A stretch of 64,000 bases of DNA from Cellulophaga sp. HaHaR_3_176 (GCF_019021925.1 NZ_CP058990.1:3498001-3562000); one strand, 5' to 3'. Shown: positions 52,781-61,652, counted from the first letter of the stretch. The notes: a model not told the origin generated them from the letters alone. Translations and numbers: made by a program.

Positions 52781-54202
52781 TTAAAGTAGTGGGCTAAAAA
52801 AATTAGCAAGGCCTTCTAAGAATTTTTGGGCTATCGGCCTATTCTTAAAAGTTTTATAATCTATTAGATTATTCTTATGGCATTGGGTGTCAAATTCCTC
52901 GCAAATAACTTTAGTGATTTTACTGTCATATATTAAAGCATTAGCTTCAAAATTGTGTTCAAAACTTCGGTAATCAAAATTGCCAGAGCCTACAGAAGCA
53001 AGTTCGCTATCAATTAATATAACCTTGCTGTGTGAAAAATCGTTTCTTAAAAATATTTTAACACCTATAGCAAGCAATTCTTCAAAGTTAGCATACATAC
53101 TGTATTTAGCCATTATAGAATCTGATTTACTAGGTATTAGAAGACTGACCTCTATACCGCTTAATGCTGCTACTTTTATCGCTTGAATTACTGTAACACC
53201 TGGTATAAAATAAGGGTTGGCAATACAGATGCTTTCTTGAGCACTGTTAATCATAGCAACATATTGTTGCATAACGGCGGGTTGCTTAGAGTCTGGACCA
53301 CTGGTAACAATTTGTATCGTACTATCACCTATTGGTTCATTATTTGGCAAATATTTTTCATTGATTAAAAGCTCTTCGTCACTAGCAAAATGATAATCTT
53401 TAATAAATACGCGATGCAAACTGTTTACAGCAGGGCCTTTAATCATTAAATGTAAATCTTTCCAAATACCTAATTCAGATATATTTTTTATGTATTTATC
53501 AGATACATTTACGCCGCCAATAAATCCTATTTTACCATCAATGACTGCAATTTTTCTATGGTTTCTATAATTTAGTGTAAATAGTAAACTTCCGAATCGC
53601 AATGGCATCATAGGAAAAGCTTTTACACCAATTTTTTTAAACCGTTTTATAATTTTCCCTCTAAAAGCAAAACTACCAACAGAGTCATATATAAGCCTTA
53701 CCTCTACACCTTCATTTATTTTTTCTTTAAATACGTTGTAAAAACGTTCAGTTAGCTCCCCTTCTTCAAAAATATAATACTGTAAATGAATAAAGTTTTC
53801 AGCTTCTTGTATTGCTTTAAAAATAGAATCAAATGTTTGCTTTCCATCATTTAAGACGGATACATTATTACCTGAATACGGTAAAAAAAAGGTGTTGCTT
53901 TCAATTAGTTTAGAGAGTTTACCATATTTTAAAGAGTCTATCTGAGTTGTATTATTTGTACTTTCTAGCTCTTGATAAGTTTCGTTATAAAGTTTTCTTC
54001 TTTCTGTTTGGCGCAGTCTAAAAAATTTAAATTTTCTTCGGTTAACACCAAATAAATAATATAAGATAGGGCCTCCAAAGGGTATCGCAATTATAGCAAG
54101 TAACCAACTTAATGATTTTGTAGGCCTAGAACCATGCAAAACAATACTGCCGAAAGCCCACAGCGTGCATATACCGTACATTATATAAAAAAAGGTGTTC
54201 AT
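52781..54202 (-). CDS. cls: Cardiolipin synthase (phospholipase D superfamily)
   Basis: Joins two phosphatidylglycerol molecules to make cardiolipin at the inner membrane. The 473 residues have two N-terminal membrane helices (about 5-25 and 34-53) and two HKD motifs: HRKIAVIDG with GGVNVSD (about 216-240), and HSKVILIDS with GSGNFDYRS (about 392-420). Both catalytic His, Lys and Asp are present. Length is normal for ClsA-type enzymes. It is monocistronic, divergent from the AsmA-like gene. Confidence 0.93.
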   Translation of the reverse strand: MNTFFYIMYGICTLWAFGSIVLHGSRPTKSLSWLLAIIAIPFGGPILYYLFGVNRRKFKFFRLRQTERRKLYNETYQELESTNNTTQIDSLKYGKLSKLIESNTFFLPYSGNNVSVLNDGKQTFDSIFKAIQEAENFIHLQYYIFEEGELTERFYNVFKEKINEGVEVRLIYDSVGSFAFRGKIIKRFKKIGVKAFPMMPLRFGSLLFTLNYRNHRKIAVIDGKIGFIGGVNVSDKYIKNISELGIWKDLHLMIKGPAVNSLHRVFIKDYHFASDEELLINEKYLPNNEPIGDSTIQIVTSGPDSKQPAVMQQYVAMINSAQESICIANPYFIPGVTVIQAIKVAALSGIEVSLLIPSKSDSIMAKYSMYANFEELLAIGVKIFLRNDFSHSKVILIDSELASVGSGNFDYRSFEHNFEANALIYDSKITKVICEEFDTQCHKNNLIDYKTFKNRPIAQKFLEGLANFFSPLL

Positions 54203-54363
54203 GAGATTTTGTTGTGTTGCTTGAATTTTTGGGTTAAAGTACTAATAAATACCATGTCAATTTAAAAGCAATTGTAATGCAGTTAATTATAAGTTTGATA
54301 GGGGCTGGCTATGTTTCAGTAATAGCGGAATTTTATCGTGTATAACTAACCATACTTCACATT

Positions 54364-55917
54364 TTGAAAGATTATAGAAGACATAGGAGTAGATTTAAGA
54401 AACTTAATTTAGTGCTTTTGCCACTACTTACTTTAGGCGTTATAGGCTATTTTGTAGTTACAAATTATGTGGAAAATAAGATTGAAACAGTACTTAAAAG
54501 TGATTTAAAAGAATCGTTTGATATTAGTTATGAAGATATATATGTGAGTCTTTTTTTTAAAAGTATTCAGATTGATAAAATACGTATAAAGCCTACAGCA
54601 TCTAAAAGCTTTACAACTATAAAAAAATTAGAAGTAATTGGGATTAGTTATTATGATCTCATTAAAAATGGAAATTTTATTATTGATGATGTTGTTTTTG
54701 ATAAAATAAATGCAACACATTATCAAAAGAAAGACTCATCAAAACTTAAAAAAAGTAACACCAATTTTAAGCAAACAATTAAGATTGAAAATTTTAAAAT
54801 AACCAATTCTAATATCGACCTTTATAAAGCTAATGATAGTTTAAATTTTACAATTAAAAATTTAGACTTTAATGTTTCTAATTGCCTGATAAACTCAAAA
54901 ACATTAGCTTCTAAAATTCCTTTTAAGTTTAAAGATTTCAAATTTCAATCAAATGAAGTTTATTTCAGTTTAAACGAGTACGAGGCATTGCGTATGGCTA
55001 GCATATCGTCGGATGAAAAGTTGACTATTAAAAATTTTGAATTAAAATCTAAGTATTCAAAAGAAATTCTTCAACATAAAATAAAAAAAGAGCGTGACCA
55101 TATAGATTTAGAAGTACCTATTATAGAGATAAGCGGCCTGAAATTAAATTTTAAACAAGATTCTTTAAATTTAGAAATTCAGTCAGGTTTGCTTGAAAGT
55201 TTGAGGCTGAATATGTATCGTAATAAACTTATATCAGATGATTTTACTGTAAAAAAAATGTTTGGCGAAAAAATACAAAACCTACCTTTTTCTTTAAATA
55301 TAGAGGAGCTTTTTGTTAAAGATGGAGAAATCAGATATTCAGAACTAGTTACTTTAAAGGCTAAAGCAGGCGAAATATTCTTTACAGAATTGAATTCTAG
55401 AATTATAAACATAGCAAACACTAATAAAAAAGAAATTTTGTTTGATAATAAAGCTAAACTTATGGGTGTTGCTCCTATAAAAGTAAAGTGGTCGTTTTAC
55501 CAGGTAAATGATAAAAACCTATTTAAGGCTTCTGGCAGCATACACAATTTTGAAACAGAAAATGTAAATGCTTTTTTAAAGCCAAACCTCAGAGCAGAAG
55601 CAGAGGGTTCAATTAACGAATTGTATTTTACAATAAGTGGTGATGATTATGCTTCAATAGGAGATATGAAAATGAATTATGAAGATTTTAAATTCGTTGT
55701 TCTAAAAAAAGATAGATTAGGCGTTAATAAAGTATTAACTTTAATAGGTAATGTATTTACTAACGATGGTTCTCATACTGATGATAAAGGATACAGATAC
55801 GGGCAAATTGAAGTAGAAAGAAACTCCACTAAATCATTTTTTAATTATTTATGGCTCAACGTCAAAAGTGGTATTCTATCAACAATGACGGGTAATGGTA
55901 AAAAAGATGAGAAGTAA
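54364..55917 (+). CDS. AsmA/DUF748-like envelope protein, TTG start
   Basis: A 517-residue protein anchored by one N-terminal helix (about 17-33) followed by a long region of beta-strands and Lys/Asn/Asp-rich turns. The pattern resembles AsmA/DUF748 repeat proteins, which span or line the periplasm and may move lipids. The only possible initiator near the helix is TTG at 54364; an in-frame stop lies 21 bp upstream and no ATG or GTG occurs between, so this is a TTG start. It is followed 73 bp later by the ArsC-fold gene and then a second DUF748-like gene. Confidence 0.65.
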   Translation: MKDYRRHRSRFKKLNLVLLPLLTLGVIGYFVVTNYVENKIETVLKSDLKESFDISYEDIYVSLFFKSIQIDKIRIKPTASKSFTTIKKLEVIGISYYDLIKNGNFIIDDVVFDKINATHYQKKDSSKLKKSNTNFKQTIKIENFKITNSNIDLYKANDSLNFTIKNLDFNVSNCLINSKTLASKIPFKFKDFKFQSNEVYFSLNEYEALRMASISSDEKLTIKNFELKSKYSKEILQHKIKKERDHIDLEVPIIEISGLKLNFKQDSLNLEIQSGLLESLRLNMYRNKLISDDFTVKKMFGEKIQNLPFSLNIEELFVKDGEIRYSELVTLKAKAGEIFFTELNSRIINIANTNKKEILFDNKAKLMGVAPIKVKWSFYQVNDKNLFKASGSIHNFETENVNAFLKPNLRAEAEGSINELYFTISGDDYASIGDMKMNYEDFKFVVLKKDRLGVNKVLTLIGNVFTNDGSHTDDKGYRYGQIEVERNSTKSFFNYLWLNVKSGILSTMTGNGKKDEK

Positions 55918-55990
55918 TTGAATTAATAATAAATTGGAACACGCCAAGCGTTTCCGAGCCGTTAAGATACCTTTATTAAAAAAATAACAG

Positions 55991-56404
55991 ATGGACGATA
56001 TGGGAGTAATTTCAACAGATAATAAAAAAATTACGTTATACTATAACTCGGAAAATAGTATTGGTCAGCAGTGTTACGCTTACGTACAATCTTCAGATAA
56101 AAAAGTATTAGGTATAGATGTTTCTAAAACAAATGTTTCAGGAACACAATGGGCAGAATTAGCAGGTAATTTAAATATACCTGTTAAAGATCTTATTAAT
56201 GTAGATCACGCAGATTTCGTAAAACAATACGGCGACAAAAAAATTGATTTAGAAGCGCACGATTGGATGAAAATTTTAGAAAAAAGCCCAAAATTAATTC
56301 AGTACCCTGTTTTAATAATTGGCGAAAATTACCACCAATTAAAAAGTGGATCTGATTTTAAAAAATTCTTAGATGGCGATAGCGCAGGGTTAAAAGAGGC
56401 ATAA
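55991..56404 (+). CDS. ArsC/Spx-fold thioredoxin-like protein without the usual catalytic Cys
   Basis: A 137-residue cytoplasmic protein with the arsenate-reductase-like thioredoxin fold: beta-strand ITLYYNSENSIGQQCYAYV, a helix-rich insert with DLINVDHADFVKQYGD, and the conserved WMKILEKSPKLIQYPVLIIGENYHQLKSG near the end. The ArsC loop of the form NPRCSKS is replaced by NSENSIG, so the active Cys is missing; one Cys (residue 28) lies in the following helix. It probably is not an arsenate reductase and may be a structural or regulatory relative. It lies between two AsmA/DUF748-like genes on the same strand, 17 bp before the second. Confidence 0.72.
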   Translation: MDDMGVISTDNKKITLYYNSENSIGQQCYAYVQSSDKKVLGIDVSKTNVSGTQWAELAGNLNIPVKDLINVDHADFVKQYGDKKIDLEAHDWMKILEKSPKLIQYPVLIIGENYHQLKSGSDFKKFLDGDSAGLKEA

Positions 56405-56421
56405 TTATTTAAAACAGAGGC

Positions 56422-57528
56422 ATGGACATTAAGGTAAAGCGAAGGATATATAAAAAGAAAAGATATATAGTGCCGATTATAATAATCGCATTATTAGTAC
56501 TATCTAGAATTCTGCTGCCTTATATAGTAAAAACCTATGTAAATAAAGTATTAGCAGATATACCTGGGTATTATGGCCATGTTAATGATATTGATATTTC
56601 ATTGATAAGAGGAGCATACGTTATCGATAATTTGTATTTAAATAAATTAGATGCCGGTACAGAGGTTCCGTTTTTGAATTTTGAAAAAACAGATATATCA
56701 ATAGAGTGGAAATCAATTTTTAAAGGAAAAATTGTAAGTGAAATTATAATGACTCGTCCTGAAATTATTTATGTTTTTGAAGATCAGAAAGAAGAGCCAA
56801 CAGATGCTGATTTTGATGATTGGACGAAAGCATTAACTGACTTGGTACCTATTGATATCAACAACCTTGAAATAATAAATGGAAAGGTTGCATTTGTTGA
56901 AGTTACTGCAGAGCCCACCATCGATTTACATATGGATAAATTGAATTTACAGGCAACAAACCTCCGTAATATTGTTCAAAATGAAAGAACATTACCGTCT
57001 GATTTGCATGCTACAGCAGTGTCAATTGGTAATGGTGAATTTAAAATGGAAGGTAAAATGAATTTAGTAAAGCAAATACCAGATATGGATGTATCATTTT
57101 CATTAGAAAATGCATCTGTAACGGCTTTAAATGATTTTACAAACCATTATGCAGGTATCGATTTTGCCGAAGGTAATTTTAACCTATTTAGCGAATTAGC
57201 CATTGCGGATGGTTATTTAAAAGGCTATATAAAACCCTTGCTAAAAGATTCGAAACTTATCAGTAAAGAACAAGATAAATTTTTTGATACCCTATGGGAG
57301 GGATTCGTAGGCTTCTTTAAATTTATATTGAAAAATAAAGGCAATAATACCTTGGCAACTAAAGTGCCTATTGAGGGTGATTTAACCAACGTAAACTCTA
57401 AAGTGTGGCCAACAGTTTGGAATGCTTTTAAAAACGGTTGGGTTAAAGCTTTTAAAAATGTAGTTGATGACGATATTACTTTTAAAGATGCCGAAGTTGA
57501 GGCAGATAAAAAAGAGGATAAGAAATAA
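56422..57528 (+). CDS. DUF748-domain envelope protein
   Basis: A 368-residue protein with a basic N terminus, one membrane helix (about 14-33), then beta-rich repeats with AsmA/DUF748 features (VNDIDISLIRGAYVIDNLYLNKLD; FLNFEKTDISIEWKSIFKGKIVSEIIMTRPEIIYVFE). It probably extends into the periplasm. Proteins of this type have been linked to outer-membrane lipid homeostasis in other bacteria, but the specific role is unknown. It is the last gene of the 54.3-57.5 kb cluster and ends 7 bp before a hairpin terminator. Confidence 0.8.
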   Translation: MDIKVKRRIYKKKRYIVPIIIIALLVLSRILLPYIVKTYVNKVLADIPGYYGHVNDIDISLIRGAYVIDNLYLNKLDAGTEVPFLNFEKTDISIEWKSIFKGKIVSEIIMTRPEIIYVFEDQKEEPTDADFDDWTKALTDLVPIDINNLEIINGKVAFVEVTAEPTIDLHMDKLNLQATNLRNIVQNERTLPSDLHATAVSIGNGEFKMEGKMNLVKQIPDMDVSFSLENASVTALNDFTNHYAGIDFAEGNFNLFSELAIADGYLKGYIKPLLKDSKLISKEQDKFFDTLWEGFVGFFKFILKNKGNNTLATKVPIEGDLTNVNSKVWPTVWNAFKNGWVKAFKNVVDDDITFKDAEVEADKKEDKK

Positions 57529-57534
57529 AAAATA

Positions 57535-57561
57535 AAAACGGATAACTATTTTATCCGTTTT
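57535..57561. terminator. Terminator overlapping the 3' end of the SDR gene
   Basis: Perfect 11-bp stem AAAACGGATAA (57535-57545) and TTATCCGTTTT (57551-57561) with a 5-base loop. The SDR stop codon is inside the stem, and it serves the convergent DUF748-like gene as well. Confidence 0.8.
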
Positions 57562-58369
57562 CTGTAAATCCTGGATAACAAGTCATTCCTCCATCAACAA
57601 AAAGAGTAGTGCCATTTACGTATTCTGATTCGTCAGATGCTAACCAACTAGCTACGCTGCCAATATCATCAGGGACTCCCATTCTGTCGTAAGGTATAAG
57701 TTTTAAAACTTTTTCAAGTCCCTCTTTATTATCCCATACATCTTTATTAATATCTGTTTTAATAGCTCCAGGCGCAATACTGTTACACCTAACTTTTTGT
57801 GGTGCATAGCCTTGGCAAATACTTTCCATTAACATTTTTAAACCACCTTTAGCAGCAGCATAATTTGCATGGCCAGCCCATGGTATAATTTCATGTACAG
57901 AGCTTATATGTATAAGCTTACCGATAGATTTTGATACCTCGGGTCTCATTCCTCTCCTTAAAAACTCATTAAGGGCTTCTTTTGCACACAAAAACTGCCC
58001 AGTTAAATTTACATCAATAACTTGTTGCCATGCACTTAAAGGCATTTCATGTAAAGGGTAATCTTTTTGTATGCCTGAATTTGGTATGCAAATATCAACA
58101 GTTCCAAATTTAGAAATTGTTTGTTTAAACAAGTCTTTAACCTCATCTTCTTTACTAACATCACATTTAATAATTAAAGTTTCAGGAGCATTTGATTGTT
58201 TTGATATTTCATGAGCAACCTCTTCTGCACCTTCTTTATCACTGTGGTAATTAATTACAACATTGGCGCCTTCTTTAGCTATAGACTTTGCTATTGAAGC
58301 TCCTAACCCTGAGCTTGAACCCGTAATAATACAGGTTTGATTTTCGAGTCTTTTATTTGGTTTTTGCAT
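57551..58369 (-). CDS. Short-chain dehydrogenase/reductase (glucose 1-dehydrogenase-like)
   Basis: NAD(P)-dependent oxidoreductase of the classical SDR family, 272 residues, cytoplasmic. Visible: the cofactor glycine motif TGSSSGLGASIA near 16-27; NAG replaced by PNSG near 98; catalytic Ser in LIHISSV near 150; Tyr-x-x-x-Lys in NYAAAKGG near 170; and PGAIKTDI after it. The match with glucose 1-dehydrogenase and 3-oxoacyl reductase is at the family level, and the substrate is undefined. It is convergent with the DUF748-like gene and shares the terminator. Confidence 0.85.
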   Translation of the reverse strand: MQKPNKRLENQTCIITGSSSGLGASIAKSIAKEGANVVINYHSDKEGAEEVAHEISKQSNAPETLIIKCDVSKEDEVKDLFKQTISKFGTVDICIPNSGIQKDYPLHEMPLSAWQQVIDVNLTGQFLCAKEALNEFLRRGMRPEVSKSIGKLIHISSVHEIIPWAGHANYAAAKGGLKMLMESICQGYAPQKVRCNSIAPGAIKTDINKDVWDNKEGLEKVLKLIPYDRMGVPDDIGSVASWLASDESEYVNGTTLFVDGGMTCYPGFTENG

Positions 58370-58578
58370 GATGTATAATTTTAAACTAAAATTAAAAAAT
58401 TACAGAGTAATTATACTCAAAATTAGCGGTTCGAGTGCGTAATTTTAGCGATTGAGGTAATTGTAGTTCTTGTTTGCTGACAGGTTTTAATCGCGGCAAT
58501 TTATAAATGGAATACAGCAAACGGTACGTGATTATATAGGTAATTTAGATGTAGATAATAATTAAAAACACATATATA

Positions 58579-59070
58579 ATGAAAGCAGAAAAAGCAGAAA
58601 TAGGAATTAAAGAAACAAACAGAAAAGCAGTATCTGAAATGTTACAACAGATTCTTGCTGATGAATTCGTTTTATATACAAAATATAGAAATGCACACTG
58701 GAACGTTGAAGGAAGTGACTTTCATACCAAGCATGTATTTTTTGAAGAAGAGTACGGTAAGCTAGAAATTATAGTTGATGAGGTAGCAGAACGCATTAGA
58801 ATGTTAGGTGTATATGCGCCAGGTACATTAAGAGAGTTTATTGAGCTTTCTCAATTAGATGAGAAAAAACCAAAACAAAATGATAGTGTTAGCTATATGA
58901 AGCTATTGTTAGACGATCATCAGCAAATAATATCATATATTAGAAAGAGCATTAGTGAAAATGCCGAAGAACATAACGATGAAGGTACAGCCGATTTTAT
59001 TACTGGTTTAATGCAACAGCACGAGCAAATGGCTTGGATGTTGAGAGCATCGGTGAAGACATTTAAATAG
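58579..59070 (+). CDS. dps: Dps-family ferritin-like DNA-protection protein
   Basis: Dodecameric iron-storing protein that detoxifies peroxide with Fe(II). The 163 residues contain the ferroxidase-site sequence YRNAHWNVEGSDF (His and Trp), with the Asp/Glu set in HVFFEEEYGKLEIIVDEVAERIRMLG. The N-terminal 20 residues are Lys-rich (KAEKAEIGIKETNRKAVSEM), which could bind DNA. It has its own strong terminator. The 209 bp before it contain no recognisable operator. Confidence 0.93.
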   Translation: MKAEKAEIGIKETNRKAVSEMLQQILADEFVLYTKYRNAHWNVEGSDFHTKHVFFEEEYGKLEIIVDEVAERIRMLGVYAPGTLREFIELSQLDEKKPKQNDSVSYMKLLLDDHQQIISYIRKSISENAEEHNDEGTADFITGLMQQHEQMAWMLRASVKTFK

Positions 59071-59089
59071 AAATTTTTACTCACATTTT

Positions 59090-59127
59090 AAAAAAGCGAT
59101 AAGATTCAGTTCTTATCGCTTTTTTTA
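59090..59127 (+). terminator. Terminator of dps
   Basis: Stem AAAAAGCGATAAGA / TCTTATCGCTTTTT with a 6-base loop and a T-run, 20 bp after the stop. Confidence 0.92.
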
Positions 59128-59327
59128 TTTATTAGATGTTGATATGAGTTTTTTCTCAATTTAGAGTTGTGAGTTTTTGTTATATTTAGGTGTTATAGGT
59201 AATGTAAAACCAAGCGGGAATAAAATTTCACTCAGGTTTTGGTGAGGTTTTTACGGAAGAAATTCTGTGTTTAGATACTTACTCGTAAGGATTGGTGTAG
59301 CTAGCAATGATTATTGAATAATAGTAT

Positions 59328-59939
59328 ATGATAGGAGGAGCAAGTGGGCAAGGTATGATAACAAGCCTGAGGAATAATAGAAAACTCCTTAAATCAAAAC
59401 GTTCATTTTTAAATCAAAAAAAAGAATTTTTAAAAGCAGCAGAAGGAAAGTTAGAGTTAAAAAAGGCTTCTAAAGAAGAACTTAAGCTACTTAGAGCGGA
59501 AATTTACAAAGAACGCAAAAGACAAGATAGAATAAATGTAACTGTTTGGTTGTCAATTGTATTTGCACTAGTGTTAGTAACATTTTTTTTCGCAAATATA
59601 TTATCTAATCATACTTTTAAATTAGAGAAGGAGAACCTTAAAGTTAAAACGGACAATTATTTAAAATTGATTGAAGATGGCGACCAGTGGTTAAAAGCTA
59701 AAAATTGGAATAATGCTATTTTTCAATACAAAGAAGCATTGGAAATTTTTCCTAACGAATATGATATTAACTATAGGCTGACCTATGCATTGAGTTTAAA
59801 ATGCGAAACAGATTTCATGAATTGCAAGGAGGCAAAAGATAATTTAGATAGATTACTTATAGCTTATCCTCAAAAAAGAGAGCTCTTTGAATTACAAAAA
59901 ATTCTGGAGTATGAACAAGAATCTCAGAATTTTCAATGA
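59328..59939 (+). CDS. Membrane protein with coiled coil and TPR-like C terminus, unknown function
   Basis: A 203-residue protein. It has a basic helical N-terminal region (about 12-72, rich in Lys/Glu/Leu, likely coiled coil), one membrane helix (about 74-92, VTVWLSIVFALVLVTFFFANIL), then a helical TPR-like stretch (about 105-190: YLKLIEDGDQWLKAKNWNNAIFQYKEALEIFPNEYDINYRLTYAL, shown here in part). The start is the ATG at 59328; the next Met is residue 10. The cytoplasmic-membrane-periplasmic order suggests a scaffold. The 257 bp before it hold no gene. A small ORF overlaps its last 29 bp in another frame. Confidence 0.68.
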   Translation: MIGGASGQGMITSLRNNRKLLKSKRSFLNQKKEFLKAAEGKLELKKASKEELKLLRAEIYKERKRQDRINVTVWLSIVFALVLVTFFFANILSNHTFKLEKENLKVKTDNYLKLIEDGDQWLKAKNWNNAIFQYKEALEIFPNEYDINYRLTYALSLKCETDFMNCKEAKDNLDRLLIAYPQKRELFELQKILEYEQESQNFQ

Positions 59940-60051
59940 AATTTTTCGTGATGTTTGGTATAATAGTGAATCATATGACCAAGCATTTAATAAAAGACTT
60001 ATTGAAAAAGGAATGATTAAATTGAAACCTGTCTTTTATAAAGTAAACTAG
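59911..60051 (+). CDS. Small overlapping ORF, unknown
   Basis: A 46-residue frame starting at ATG 59911 inside the end of the preceding gene and running 112 bp beyond its stop. Composition is protein-like, with many aromatics and charges (RIFNEIFRDVWYNSES near the start, then IEKGMIKLKPVFYKVN at the end). It has no signal or membrane segment. Either it is a translationally coupled small protein, or the C-terminal end of the preceding gene disconnected by a frameshift. Nothing is recognised; a terminator follows 42 bp later. Confidence 0.45.
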   Translation: MNKNLRIFNEIFRDVWYNSESYDQAFNKRLIEKGMIKLKPVFYKVN

Positions 60052-60092
60052 AGTGGTAACTACAAATTTATATTCTAGGGTTAATAAAAACC

Positions 60093-60122
60093 AAAAAAGC
60101 CACTCAATTGAGTGGCTTTTTA
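60093..60122. terminator. Bidirectional terminator between the small ORF and the AraC-family gene
   Basis: Perfect palindrome of the stem AAAAAAGCCACTCA / TGAGTGGCTTTTTT with an AT centre. It is symmetric and can serve both strands. Confidence 0.85.
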
Positions 60123-60145
60123 GGTAATCAAATTACTTATATATA

Positions 60146-61174
60146 TTATGCTGTTACAGCTAACGTATGTTGGTTGTCTTGGTAGTATTTTGGACTACAA
60201 TCGTACTTTTCTTTAAATATTTTAGAAAAATAACTTCTACTAGTTAACCCAACTGAATATACAATCTCAGAGATGTTTAAATCTGTTGTTTTAATTAAGT
60301 TTTCAGCAGTCTCAACTCTTACGTTTCTAATGAAATCAGTAACAGTCCTATCATGCAATAATTTAAAACCTTCTTGTAGTTTAGAAGGAGATAAACCAGA
60401 TTTTTTGCTTAAATATTTAAGGCTATATTGAATTTCAGGATAGTTTTTAATGAAATCAGAAATTTCTTTAACATCCTCCATCTCGTTTCTTGTTAAAGAA
60501 CCCAAGTTGTTGTTTTCGTTTTTTAAATCTTCGTTATGCTGTTGTATTTCCATTGCAAGAATTACGTGTACAGTACCATTTATTAATAAATTACGTACAA
60601 TACCTTTTTGTGTAATGGCATCTAATTGTTGTATTTTTTCAGCAATTTTTAAATTATATGAACCTACATAAGAAAAAGTTTCTTCTCCGTTTTTAGGCAT
60701 AAATGTTTTAATCAATTGATTTTTTAATAAATCGATAGATTCATCATTTGCATCAACCATAGCATCTACTTTTACGTTAGAGAATTTTACTTGCTGATCT
60801 TTTCTGAAAAACAATACAGTATCTCTATTTGGATCACTTGAAAAAACACCTGTCTGAAATTGATTTAAAGATTTTTTAGAACCTTCTTCATTAAAACCAA
60901 ATGCTAATTGCCCGCTAGAACAATACATGAAGTTTATAGGGTTTGTTTTAGAAGTGCTGCTTTTTAAAATAACATCTTCAGTAAAGCTAACATCATATTT
61001 CATGAAAGTAATATCATTATCAAACTCAATACCTGTAATAGAACCTGATACTAAATCGTTGTTTAAAACAAGGGTGTACTCTTGTTGTTTTTTATTCAAC
61101 TTACCACCAAGTTTATTTTGTAATTCGTTAAAATTCTGAGAAATATTGTTTGTAGATATATATATAGTTTTCAT
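60146..61174 (-). CDS. AraC-family transcriptional regulator
   Basis: One-component regulator of 342 residues. From ATG 61174 (MKTIYISTNNISQNF) it has an N-terminal sensing domain of unknown fold (about 1-230) and a C-terminal AraC double helix-turn-helix (about 240-335: IQYSLKYLSKKSGLSPSKLQEGFKLLHDRTV and ISEIVYSVGLTSRSYFSKIFKEKYDCSPKYY). The frame is open to 61198, which would touch the previous stop. It follows two 49-residue genes on the same strand, probably in one operon. A pair of direct repeats 21 bp apart at the head of that operon is a candidate site for it. Confidence 0.88.
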   Translation of the reverse strand: MKTIYISTNNISQNFNELQNKLGGKLNKKQQEYTLVLNNDLVSGSITGIEFDNDITFMKYDVSFTEDVILKSSTSKTNPINFMYCSSGQLAFGFNEEGSKKSLNQFQTGVFSSDPNRDTVLFFRKDQQVKFSNVKVDAMVDANDESIDLLKNQLIKTFMPKNGEETFSYVGSYNLKIAEKIQQLDAITQKGIVRNLLINGTVHVILAMEIQQHNEDLKNENNNLGSLTRNEMEDVKEISDFIKNYPEIQYSLKYLSKKSGLSPSKLQEGFKLLHDRTVTDFIRNVRVETAENLIKTTDLNISEIVYSVGLTSRSYFSKIFKEKYDCSPKYYQDNQHTLAVTA

Positions 61175-61194
61175 AATAGCTGTTTTTAAAATTA

Positions 61195-61344
61195 TCAATT
61201 ATTTTTTTTAAGCACTGTTACTATTAATGCAGCTGTTGCTATAAGTAGTAACACATGTATTATTGGGCCGATATTGAAATAAAAAAAACCCAGAGCCCAT
61301 AGTATTAATAAAAACACTGAAAGGGATTTTAATATGTTTAACAT
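61195..61344 (-). CDS. DUF5670/lmo0937-type small membrane protein
   Basis: A 49-residue protein read by hand: ATG 61344, stop 61195-61197. Two hydrophobic segments (about 8-22 and 26-45) separated by the short FNIGPIIH turn match the DUF5670/lmo0937 group of tiny membrane proteins (pattern ... LWALGFF ... IHVLLLIA ...). It lies 39 bp after another 49-residue ORF and 20 bp before the AraC-family start. The family function is unknown; members occur in stress-induced operons. Confidence 0.8.
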   Translation of the reverse strand: MLNILKSLSVFLLILWALGFFYFNIGPIIHVLLLIATAALIVTVLKKNN

Positions 61345-61383
61345 GTCAATAAATTGTCGCTAGATAGTTTTGTCATGTTTACT

Positions 61384-61533
61384 TCAATTTGATAAATTAA
61401 TAAAGTTGTTTTCAATTGTTGTTGTTCTGTTCAAAGTCAGAAATTCTTTTTTCAAAATCGAGACATGAGAATCTAACGACCAAGTTTTACCAACTTTAGA
61501 ATTTACTTGAGAATTTAGTTTGTTGTTGTTCAT
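61384..61533 (-). CDS. Small hydrophilic ORF, unknown
   Basis: A 49-residue frame, ATG 61533 to stop 61384-61386, with no membrane segment. Composition is Asn/Lys/Ser-rich (MNNNKLNSQVNSKVGK...). The start context, ATTGACATG, is shared with the following small membrane protein gene, and both lie in the same orientation upstream of the AraC-family gene, which argues for a real gene. It is not recognised. Confidence 0.5.
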   Translation of the reverse strand: MNNNKLNSQVNSKVGKTWSLDSHVSILKKEFLTLNRTTTIENNFINLSN

Positions 61534-61619
61534 GTCAATTATTTTTGTGTTTGAATCAATGAATGTGATATATCATTTATTTTGTACATGACAAATTTCG
61601 GAAAAGTATACAGTGAACT

Positions 61620-61652
61620 TGTTACACAATTTTTAGGTTCTGTTACATAATT
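61620..61652. promoter_or_regulatory. Direct repeats at the head of the small-gene/AraC operon
   Basis: TGTTACACAATT (61620-61631) and TGTTACATAATT (61641-61652) match at 11 of 12 positions and are 21 bp apart, about two helical turns, as expected for an AraC-type dimer. They lie about 90 bp before the first ORF. Confidence 0.55.

Noticed and set aside
54277..54345. A 22-residue hydrophobic frame before the TTG-started AsmA-like gene
   Set aside because: Too short to separate from chance in AT-rich DNA; no start context or conservation can be judged here.
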